Source of the DNA: Phalacrocorax aristotelis
Taxonomy: Eukaryota; Chordata; Aves; Suliformes; Phalacrocoracidae
DNA length: 64,000 nt
Direction of reading: 5' to 3'
NCBI RefSeq assembly: GCF_949628215.1
Contig: NC_134297.1
Coordinates: 4,650,001 to 4,714,000, forward strand
Numbering within the stretch: position 1 is the first letter of the stretch; every line of letters begins with the position of its first letter. Positions 54,939 to 64,000 of this stretch are shown here, in pieces. Both the position numbers and the translations under genes were made by a program. Below the pieces are notes generated by a model, which was not told the DNA's origin, made no database searches, and was given only the letters and a program-made list of their open reading frames with translations.

Positions 54939-57900
54939 CTGCAGAGAGGAGAACACGTAGCCAATAAGAGAAGATCAAATGTAATTCTTGCACTTCCGTG
55001 GTGCACACCATGTCATCTACAACTAACCCCAGTACTTCACGCACAATAGGAAGATATTACAAGCATTTTCTTCTTTGGTTAAAGTTTTTTGTCCTGGAAA
55101 TAAAGATTTCCCATTTTGACTGCAACTTAAAAACCTTCTTTACTTCAGGCTTTTATTCCTCCCCTAGGAGCACAACTAATACGATATTCTCCCCTCTCAT
55201 GTTTGAGAACAAGATTATAGGAATATCTACTTCAGGCTACCTACCCAGGAAATTTGGAGTGACAATGCTGTGATCTTTCAGCAGTGGTGTAAAGACAGCT
55301 TCTTGGGAACCTTCACGTCCTGTGAGGGATAAAAGCACGGAATTAAAACCAGAAACTTTCAAAGGAACATTTCCTGGAGGTAGAACCGGGACTATCAGGC
55401 AGACACCTCTGTCTTAAATGAGGGCAATCCTGACTTCCACTACACCATTTTCAAAAGCAGCCTTAATTTCATTGTCTAATTTCTGGTATCTTAGCTCTCT
55501 CTTCATTAAGTGTTCAACATCATTAGATCCTATATCCTCTGAGCAGAGCTAAGGATGCTCAGGGGCTCAGGCTGGGAATCCAGAACAAAAATCCTCTAAC
55601 TTTCAACTTTCAACTTTCACCCGTGTGTGGGTATTTATTTAGCTACAAAGGAAAATACAAGCATCTCCAATACCGCGATTTACAAATTTACATACGCGTG
55701 ACTGAGCAGTACACAAAACTCCCTCTCACTCAGAAGCTGCAATGCTTGGTGGTCTCGAGCAAATTCTTCACCTGGCCATTCGCATCTACCAATTCAACTT
55801 CACCTGCAACACACAGAAGTCTAAGGTAGGGTTCAAGGGCAGGAAGCTGCTAAGAGCTATGGCAATTAAGCTCAAGGCATGTCTCAGCTATGCAAAGGTA
55901 ATGCACATCTGAAGAACAGCCCGAAGTCTGGGCGCATTTTAGTTGAGTGCTATGATTCAGGACTATCTCAAAATAATTACCCGCCTCTCTTCCTAGCGAA
56001 CAGTCAGCCAAGTTACATTGGTGCATATGCTTTTAGTCAAGGCAAAAAATGGGTCGCACAACTTGGTGCAAACCTCTTTTGCTGTGGGATAAGCTGGCTC
56101 ATAACAGACTGCACTTGCTACGGTCTAGGAGAACTCAGCGGATAGCCATTATGGTTATGTTCATCAGTGGCAACTTGACAGGCTTAATTAACATGACTGT
56201 ATTCAAGGACTGAGTGCGAAAATCTGCAAAGAATCTGCCAGTACATCTGGGTCGTTAGCACATTTCGTTGTGTTGGCATAGTAATGAAATCCTCATTGGA
56301 CCTTTTCTTCTAACAGCATTTAAAAGCACTGTATCTAGCTGTGTATGTACAAGAGGCAAGGATTAACCTGATAATGAGCACAGCCAAGGGCAGCCTCAGT
56401 AATGGCAACAAACACCGTCAGAAACATTATCTGGCTTTGTCCCAGGAGGCTTGACAACAGCAGAAGCCACCCAGCTCATTTCAGAACTCGGAGCCACACA
56501 CAGACGTAAACCAAAGAGGTTCCTTTTCAGGGAACTCAACCATACCTTCCTTCTCACAGCCACAGCAGCATTTGATGCTCTCCAAGAGAAGCTGAACTTT
56601 ACACTGAATGTTGAAAAGGGCCCTTTTGTTTTCTGTTAAGAGAGGCATAGGTCAAAGAAACCAAAGAAAAAAAACCAAAAAACCAGCCCTGTGACCCTTC
56701 TCCAAATTAAGTGACCGTGCACTCGATCACTCTTATCAGCAGTCTCGGGAGAAATGGCACCGCTGGGCTTCCAGAAGATTCCAGAGACCACTAGAAAAAG
56801 AGCTATCAACAGTAAATACTTCAGAAGTAGAACAAAACCTATGGTTGCACCACTCCTCTTTTTATTTGTTCTTTCCTTTCCAAGGAACCATTAACAGAGC
56901 AGGAAAAGAAATACTGTGTGAAACTCTGGTCTTTTCATTGATGTGCTTTGGTTTTGCGGGGGAAAAAAAGATCCAAAACATTTTGAAACTCAGAAATGTT
57001 TACCTATAACTGAAGAGTACTTGTTAAGAAAACCACTGTGGGGAAAACAGAAAACTTCTAGCAAAATTCCATATGCGTATCTTTGTTTTGATATAAAACA
57101 AAAAATTGTTTTCACTGGATAATTGTTACAATGAAAAACGTAACAACTTTTATTTACTACTGCCTTCCCACCCTGTCTTTTACAAATATAACCTGGAACC
57201 GTAAGTCATTGAGATAACTTTATCACCTGTCTGGGTACTATGTCTCCCTGTGGATATTAGAGACAGCAATCACTGAAGATGCTTACCTCTATGCAGTACT
57301 GTTATAAACATATCTGCTGATAACCTAAAGAAGAAAGCAATAAGGAGAGCAATGACAGTTTTTTCACTACTGTATTCTAGAACAGGCAATCACAGAGAGT
57401 GAGCTACAGGTGTTTTGTAGTGTTTGCCTTTGGGTCTGTGCTGCTTCCTAAAATCTTCCCATTTTCTGAAAGTCCCTTCAAAGCATCAGTAAGTACCGAA
57501 ATTCTCCCAGGTTGCGGTTGCAAAGAAACCAAAACAGACCTTTTGGTTTTGGAAGCAAGCTCAGAAAATGTGGAAGCACCAAAATGAGTAGATGAGGGCA
57601 AAAGACCTTGCAGTTCCTCTGGATCCACCGGAGACACCAGTTAGTGGAAGCAACACCGAGAATTTCTGTCTTGGCTCCTGCGCACTGAAGTCTTGCCCTC
57701 TCTACTACCCGCTATGGTTATGCAAAGGCAGAAGTAAACACAGATTTGTGTCTAGGAAGCAGGAAGGAGTGGCTTCAAAAACATCTTCACACATAAGCAA
57801 TTCAGTAAATATTGCAATGAGAAGAAAATAGGCTTTGCTGTTGGAAACAGTTGGCTGAAGCCTACCTGTGGGGGTTGCCAAGGTACTGTGTGGCCTCACA

Positions 57901-60900
57901 GTCAAGAAATTTTACACTGCTGTACTTCACCTGGAGCTAAGGAATATTGCACAGAAAGAGATGGGGCAGGTGTTCTGATTCCGCTCCTGTTCCATGGAAG
58001 CAAAGCCCACTTCACAGCCAGGCTCTCTTGGCATCATACAGGCAGGCCAAAAGAATAAGAATGATAGGAAGGATATTTTCAGTTTAATATAAGGCTCCCA
58101 GACCACTGAACACCAGCAGCTACAGCGATCCCTACAGTCACCACCACAAGGACTAGTTTAAGTGTACTCTTCGCTAAAAAAAAAAAAAAAATCCCATCTC
58201 TGGAGACCTTCAAGGTGTCCGCCAGCAGACCTTACTGAGATCAACATAACTATACTGAGAACATGCACAGGCAATGTAGAGATGCTGGGCAAGGGTTAGA
58301 AGTAGGGCTCTAAACTATACTTGAAAAACCCTCACAAATATCCTTCATATCAGAGATCGTAAAAGCTATACAGAATGCATTGATAAGTAGGGGCTCTTCT
58401 GCCACCTGTGGCCTCACGCATTTTCTGCTTTATTGACTTAATGAAAACTATAAAATTACTGAGCAATGTTAAGAACCTCAGCTTCCTTTTCAAGCCTACA
58501 AATTATTGATAATCCAAGGCAAGTGTGAAAGTATTTCAACCAGGTTAAGCAAACAGGACATAGATTATTCATCACATATTTGACCAAGTTCACCTCTAAC
58601 TAAATACATATCTATCCTGATACTTCAGGTACTGCAGCTCTGTCTGCAGACACTCTCCCATAATCCGCCTTCAGCCATTGCCAAGGATAAGCCGGGTTTC
58701 TCAAGGAAATGAGCTGGTAGCTATTTTACTTCGAAGAAGATGAAATAGTTCAGTCTTCAATCCTCTGAGCAATGCAGTTCCTCTTTATTTCCAGCAGCAG
58801 AACTTCATCCCTCTTTGTGGCCCAGCAGCTCAGAAGAGGGCTGAGCTCCCCACGCTTGTTTGATGTTTGTTGTCTGTTACAGAAATTCAAAACAAGCAGA
58901 GTGCAAGTGCAGTGGACAGCATCGAGGGCCTGCTATGCCACCACTGAGACAGCCTAGTCCAATGGGCAAAAAACCAGGACAGGATCTACTGCCAGCACTA
59001 TTCACTGACTCAGTGACTCTAGAGTATGTGGCAAGCTGCACAGTGCACACTGATGGCATATTCAGGCCTTTACAAAGCTCACAGTATTATGAATTTCAAA
59101 ATAATGCAAATGATCCACCCCTAATTACACCAAAACCACACCATTAATTATTTCAAACTCTAAGCATTACAGTCTAAAAATGCAGCAACAGCTTGAGGAA
59201 AACATTCCATTCAGAAGACTTCCTGCTTAGTTTAACTCTTTGTTTATTTACTGCTACAAACCAGTGTACATGAAGAGAACCAGCCGCCTCATTCTCTTGC
59301 TGGTAAATTGTTCCCTAAGATCACGGATCTTGGCTGTGTTACAACATTTTCCCCAGAAATCTTTTATGGTGAACAGAAAATCTCTAACAAATTAATTCAA
59401 AAGAAACAGAAATCCTGTTTGTGTAAGTACCTGCTGAGATAAAGAAGGAAACAAGTCTACATGTGTGAATTAGTCAAGCATTTTGGTCTGCTTATTGACC
59501 TTCCGGTGACTTCTTTTTAATGACCCGCGAGCTCAACAGCAGACAGTTGTGTGTGTGTTTATTAAGGCACTAAGGATGAGAGACAACTTTTCTCTCCCCA
59601 TTTTGTAATCTTCTATCCTAGCCGCTATAGAGAAGCAGAAACTGCAATACAGACTAAGATTTGTTACCTGGATTAACAAGGTCTGAATGTTGCTGCAGAT
59701 TCACCAAAGCTTGCTTCATCTCACATGGCGTCTTATCAAGGGGGGAAGCTGCTATCAGGTCCTCCAGCTCAGTCAGATAATCCAACTGGAGATCTAAACC
59801 TGAAGAAAACAAGAGGACACTTTTAAGCCTAAAGGACGAAGAGGCTCTTCATGGCTGGATGACTGCAACAGACACGTCGGCACAAGGAAATACTGTATTG
59901 AGCACAGAGAATGCCTACCCAGAGGCTGTGAGGGTATAGAATTTTCCTGACCTCCCCATATTAGCATTTAATTAGTATAATGACACCCAGTCTCTTGTGG
60001 TCACATAGGTGAAATGGGTCTGTGAGGATGGAAGTTCCTTGATTTCCATCTCATAAAGGAATTAAGGAGGCAGAAGTGGCTCTGCCAAACCGGAGAAATT
60101 TCAGTTGTCCACCTCGGAAAAAAAAAATCTATGTGAAAGTAAGAAATAGCATAAATGGGAAAAAGTAATTCTATATTTGCTCTGTTAGCAAACATACATA
60201 CCCTCTCTTAAACTAAACTTCACTAAATCAGACGACTTCTGTGATCTCTGAAAAGTACCCATGTGCCAAAAGTACCCAAGTGACAACTAAATCACTACCC
60301 CTACCATGTTCTTCACGTCCAGGGAAGCTGAAAAAAGCACCTTTCCTACCGAAGAGCTCACATTGCTGAGGCAGCTCATGATCCTGTGGAATAAAAAGGG
60401 CCCAAGAGTTAAAGAAATGGGCAAGTAGAAAAACTAGCAGAAAGATGAGATGGCCCAACGACAGACACCTGCAACTCACCTGCCCTTCAACTACTTCTGA
60501 TTTACTTTCACTGGCCAGGCTCTCCAGTGAGGGTACAACTGCCACGGCATCCTGTCGCCGGACCTTCTGCTCCATCTCTCGCTTCACAGCTACTTTCTTG
60601 TACAGAGCGTTCCCAAGCAACATTTCCAGAGCTTTCATTAACTCCGTCGCCTCTTGCCATGGAGCACCTAACGAAGCCAACAAGCAACTTAAATGGACTT
60701 CTACAGAACTGCATGAAGAACTATAATTATTTTGAAAGCAAAACCAAGAGCAGGAACCTTGCTTTGGAAATTCCACGAGATGGCTCCAAGATGCCTCCTG
60801 CTGTAACATTTCCAAATAACTCTGTGCTTACCCATTCCTAAGCTGACAGACCTGTCTTCTCATTGAACTCACATGAAGACAGGCTGTCAGCTCTCACAGA

Positions 60901-63860
60901 ATGACGAGACTGGAAGACGCGATCTTGTGGGATTCTCTTCCCATGTATATGAGCCATGCCTTTTTTTAAACTGGTCCACTGATGCTGCCCTTACACTCTG
61001 CTTCTCTTTTGCTCTGCACTCTGGTTCTCTCACCTGCTTCGAAGTTGTTGCTACAGTGCTCATCACATTGTTCAACCCCCACTGCTGCCCAGCCGCTCTC
61101 TGCAGGTCTATGCCCACAAATCCCTTGCCTGGCAAAGATTTTCAGGCCCTCGGAGTCCAGCGCTTGTGCCATGTCCTGTTAACAGAAAGCAGTACTATTA
61201 TATTCTGCAAGTGTCACAATCCACCCATTCCACATTCTGCCTCTCATATCAAAACGGAGATTGGTGTAACTATTTTATGCCAAAATAAGGTACCAAAAGG
61301 TGTAAGACCTATCCCTCCGTACACTGCCGCTTCAGGGGAACCATTTATCTTACAAATTTCACCGTTCCAAGACTCCCTTCCCTCAATTGTTCCTTCACAC
61401 TGACCATGAGACTTTGTATCTGCTGGCTGATTCCGTTGTAAAACACCAACACATCCATCCTGTGCTTTGCCAGCTGAGATGCCAGGTGCAAATTCTGATC
61501 TTCCAGCTTATCATACAGGGTGCGAACACTGAAATCCTCCAGAACCCTCAGCGCAAAACCATTTTCTGAAACACAAGGCAGGTCTCACACTTAACCAACA
61601 GCCACAAGGCTGTTCCAATTTATTTCCCAGAAGGGGCACTGCCTGTCCATAGGAGGCAACAGCATTCTATGTACTGTGAACAAGGAAAATGGATGAGGCA
61701 AGAGATGCAAGAGGTGGTCTCCTTCCTTAGTGAGGGGGAGGATGACAGAGTGTTACTGTTAACTCCTAACTTGCCCAGTAAACTGTCAGGGTGCTACTTC
61801 TCTGTAAGCTGTTCTCAGCATCACTAGAGGGTGCCATCTGCTGGGCTCTGGCCTTGCTGTACCCTCTGAATATCCTGAAATTCCCAAAATGAGCTCATCC
61901 CCAGAAGGCAAAAAAGGCCCATGAGTCATGCACCTTCAGAGAATAAAATGACCAACAGGATAACCCAAGGAAACACTTTTAAAGGTCTTAATATTCTTCA
62001 CTAGTCATTTGAACCTTCTGTTGTTTTCAAAGACTTTTCAGAGCTGGCCACTCACCCTCCTAACTCCTAAGAAAGAAAACACTACCCCATTCCAATGACA
62101 GGGGGTTACACTCCTCTGAGTTCACAGCAACCAAAGTGCCTTGTGACCTCATGCGTACGCACAAACTTCTCGGCGAGTAGGTATCAAAATTAATACTAGG
62201 GAGTTAACAGAAGACAATCGAACGGGGAGTAAGTGGGAAGGAGCCTACAGGAGAACGCCTGGGGTTGGCACAGCACTTCACCTGCATTATGCACAGCTCC
62301 TTTCTCTCCAAAGCCAGTGTCTTCTCCAGAGCCACGAGGACCAACTGTCTGATAGAACTGAAGGCTAGAGGGAATGACAGAAGAGGGTGAAGAGCATGTT
62401 GTTCTTCTCAGTAAAATCAAAGACTACAGTATCACCAGCCTAGCTCAAGCAGAAGGATAGATTTCTTGTCTAGCTTTGAAGCCAAAACATGCAGGGGAAG
62501 CCTAGGCCAGGTAATTCAGGCAATAATACTCTGTGCAGAAGACAGGACAGAGCTGTTATACACCACCCTAGAAGAGAGCTGGAACTCCTGGGTAATACGA
62601 AGAAACTCCCTGTGCAGCTGGAAACTCAGCGTAAAGCTAGCAAAAAGTCCAGCACTGGGGAGTGAGACACTCCATAATTGCAATAGGACATGCTTTTATA
62701 CTATCAAGGTCTGAGCTCCTGATACCTACCATGCAAAGGGGGTTTACCTGTCTTTAAGCAGAATGTACTCTGGTGGGATGTGTGGCTCACCCAGGCTCCT
62801 CCATCGTGGCTTCCAGCTCTTCAGGGGACTAACGATGGGGACAGCAGGCTGAAGCACTATAGCCAGGGTTGTCAGCACCACAATTAGGAAGCCCAGAACA
62901 AAGAGGACCGCTGGGGAAGCCAAGAGGGATGGCAAGGAGTGAGAAACGCAGGAAGCAGGGTGTATCAATAGCCCAGTCGCTCCTTTACACTTTACTAAAT
63001 ACTCTCCCTCCCACACAAAGCCAACATTTAGCAACTTTCGTGTTCATTACACGGGCTTCTGCTTCTCCCCTTGCTGATCTGGTGCATGCAGGCAAGGAGG
63101 CAAGATGTTTCCAGCACTGGTAGCTGAAGGTGACAGAACCAAGGATCATGCTTACAAGTCACATTTTCATTTCTATTGCTTTACTGTTCTCTCATTGATG
63201 GATAAGGGACTGGTATGTGCACAGCACTTACACAGAGGTATGGCTTTGCGGAAAGACCTTAACTGCTCTGTCCTTAGCCTTTAGTGAACTTCTAAATGGT
63301 GCATTTAATTTCAGTTTAGTTCATCACAGAAATACACTGGCACTTCCTGCTTTCAAGCCAAGGAAAACAAAGCCCTCAATTACTTGAATTCTTCAAGCAG
63401 GGTGTGGGGGGAAACACAACTGCTCCTTCCCTCTCTCCCCACTTCAGCTCCTATACAGGCAGGTTCTTGGCCAGAGAGCAGTGAACTTTGGGATGGGAAA
63501 CTGCACAGGAGAAAGGGATTAAAGCTGACAGAGCCAGTGGTTTGATGGTATTAAAAGAAAAAGAAGAGCTTGTTTAAACACACCTGAAGAGGTACAAGAA
63601 AGGTCATGGCTATGCATCAAGGTACGTATCGCAGTGCTTTGGCTGTACCTGCGATAGCAGCCCAGTTAGGAGCTAAGTTCAGATCTTGTTGCTTCAAAAC
63701 CCCATGTCTGGCCAGCTGGAACAGAGAAGAGGGCTGGAAGGACACGTTTCTGGGGTCACAGCCCACATTTGCTTCATTCACAGTCACAATCAGGAAGTGT
63801 TCCTGAATGGTCCTATCCCTGAAAACATATGTCCCAGGCTCTAGGAAAACATGGGCAAAC
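54868..63860 (-). CDS. 3' part of an unidentified single-pass membrane protein gene (10 exons seen; 5' end outside window)
   Basis: Ten minus-strand exons join with matching phases into 419 residues and a stop. In order: the end of an ectodomain with [10 protein letters not shown], reminiscent of a cupredoxin-like or beta-sandwich edge (about residues 1-70); a membrane segment ([19 protein letters not shown]); basic SWKPRWR just after it, fitting a type I topology with the C-terminus in the cytosol; then a long helical, charged cytoplasmic region with Leu-rich stretches ([42 protein letters not shown]). I do not recognise the family. Exons 1-8 are well supported because each keeps an open frame at strong splice sites. 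Exons 9-10 and the stop are less certain; an alternative last exon exists at 55414-55538. The 5' part must lie beyond 64000. Confidence 0.7.
55245..55319 (-). CDS. Unidentified membrane protein gene, candidate exon i
   Basis: Acceptor CCCTCACAG, donor GTAGGT, 75 bp. Open only in the phase required by exon h, giving [20 protein letters not shown] then PNFL. It is separated from exon h by 4.3 kb. Confidence 0.6.
55414..55538 (-). CDS. Alternative exon candidate with a coiled-coil-like reading frame
   Basis: After a fair acceptor (CTCTGCTCAG) only one frame is open, and it is the phase needed after exon h. It reads [20 protein letters not shown], then [21 protein letters not shown] and TAA. It could be an alternative last exon, or an internal exon ending at the weak donor after 55446. 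No transcript evidence is available. Confidence 0.35.
59668..59799 (-). CDS. Unidentified membrane protein gene, exon h
   Basis: Acceptor TTCTTCAG, donor GTAACA, 132 bp. Encodes [20 protein letters not shown], then [20 protein letters not shown]. Helical and acidic. Confidence 0.8.
60350..60383 (-). CDS. Unidentified membrane protein gene, 34-bp exon g
   Basis: Acceptor TTCCACAG, donor GTAGGA. Encodes [11 protein letters not shown]. Small but in phase with both neighbours. Confidence 0.65.
60480..60667 (-). CDS. Unidentified membrane protein gene, exon f (helical)
   Basis: Acceptor TTCGTTAG, donor GTGAGT, 188 bp. Encodes [20 protein letters not shown], a basic stretch ([17 protein letters not shown]) and an acidic Ser-rich end ([17 protein letters not shown]). 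Confidence 0.8.
61034..61175 (-). CDS. Unidentified membrane protein gene, exon e
   Basis: Acceptor TTAACAG, donor GTGAGA, 142 bp. The splice-compatible frame reads [18 protein letters not shown], then a Cys/His-containing stretch ([12 protein letters not shown]). A second frame is open over the distal part of the exon (see findings). Confidence 0.72.
61405..61565 (-). CDS. Unidentified membrane protein gene, exon d (helical)
   Basis: Acceptor TGTTTCAG, donor GTCAGT, 161 bp. Encodes [20 protein letters not shown] then [20 protein letters not shown] and a Gln-rich end (ISQQIQSLM). Heptad-like spacing of Leu suggests helix or coiled coil. Confidence 0.8.
62282..62364 (-). CDS. Unidentified membrane protein gene, exon c
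   Basis: Acceptor CCCTCTAG, donor GTGAAG, 83 bp. Encodes [20 protein letters not shown] and EKGAVHNA, a Gly-rich linker after the membrane. Confidence 0.78.
62748..62910 (-). CDS. Unidentified membrane protein gene, exon b (membrane segment)
   Basis: Acceptor CTTCCCCAG, donor GTAAAC, 163 bp. Encodes about 20 hydrophobic residues ([20 protein letters not shown]), then [20 protein letters not shown]. The Arg/Lys cluster after the membrane segment favours a cytosolic C-terminus. Confidence 0.82.
63649..63860 (-). CDS. Unidentified membrane protein gene, exon a (ectodomain)
   Basis: Acceptor CTTTTAG, donor GTACAG, 212 bp. Encodes [15 protein letters not shown], then [20 protein letters not shown] and [12 protein letters not shown]. 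Beta-strand-rich pattern with one cysteine; secreted side inferred from the membrane segment in the next exon. It starts mid-codon, so an upstream exon exists. Confidence 0.8.
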
Positions 63861-64000
63861 CTAAAAGGGAGGAGTAAGGAAGACACTGGTTGATCCAAGC
63901 TGCCTTTAGGCTCCAGCTGTGATGATGGTTAAATACACAGACTTCAACACCCTAAACTGATGTTTTTATATACTGCTCACTGCGAAGGACCTACTGATCC

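Noticed and set aside
55772-55803. 32-bp minus-strand exon encoding [10 protein letters not shown]
   Set aside because: Good splice sites and an open frame, but it ends in phase 0, and every downstream candidate exon is open only in phase 1.
57404-57614. Minus-strand frame with protein-like sequence ([16 protein letters not shown])
   Set aside because: The acceptor lacks a pyrimidine tract and there is no acceptable donor; as a last exon it would conflict with the better exons beyond it.
60228-60815. 195-codon minus-strand open frame taken as one exon
   Set aside because: It runs through two real exons (60480-60667 and 60350-60383) and their introns; the splice sites inside it are strong and phase-compatible.
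60873-61403. 176-codon plus-strand open frame
   Set aside because: It lies antisense over exon e and adjacent intron of the minus-strand gene, has no family signature, and its composition is Cys/Ser/Pro-rich as expected of a shadow frame.

Overview
The window looks like bird nuclear DNA. It has split genes with GT-AG introns, AT-rich non-coding sequence, a 5'-truncated CR1 LINE (the typical avian retroposon) and several old MIR/CORE-SINE-like remnants. There are no operons, no prokaryotic signals, no CRISPR array and no viral gene. The exact species cannot be told from the sequence.

Layout. 1-15.4 kb: no gene recognised; old SINE remnants, A-runs and a cluster of octamer-like motifs. 15.4-16.04 kb: CR1 fragment on the minus strand, ending in a perfect 18-bp fold-back. 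19.3-40.06 kb: one complete plus-strand gene with a TATA box, a short upstream ORF, 23 coding exons and a poly(A) signal. It encodes a 1035-residue P-type ATPase, which I identify as ATP12A, the non-gastric H+/K+-ATPase alpha subunit. All exon junctions were joined by hand and the reading frame stays open throughout.

43.0-46.9 kb: a GC-rich, CpG-rich block (a candidate CpG-island promoter) and, running leftward from it, a set of phase-compatible small minus-strand exons, one of only 23 nt. Together they could encode a protein of about 153 residues that I do not recognise. This model is tentative. 47-54.7 kb: nothing convincing.

54.7-63.9 kb: the 3' portion of a second, better supported minus-strand gene whose 5' part lies beyond the right edge. 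Ten phase-compatible exons give 419 residues: the end of an ectodomain, one membrane segment, then a long cytoplasmic helical region. I cannot name it.

Function. ATP12A would exchange cytosolic H+ for extracellular K+ at the plasma membrane together with a beta subunit. All catalytic motifs and the membrane lysine typical of H+/K+ pumps are present. It is transcribed toward the two minus-strand models. Nothing in the sequence links the three genes in one pathway.
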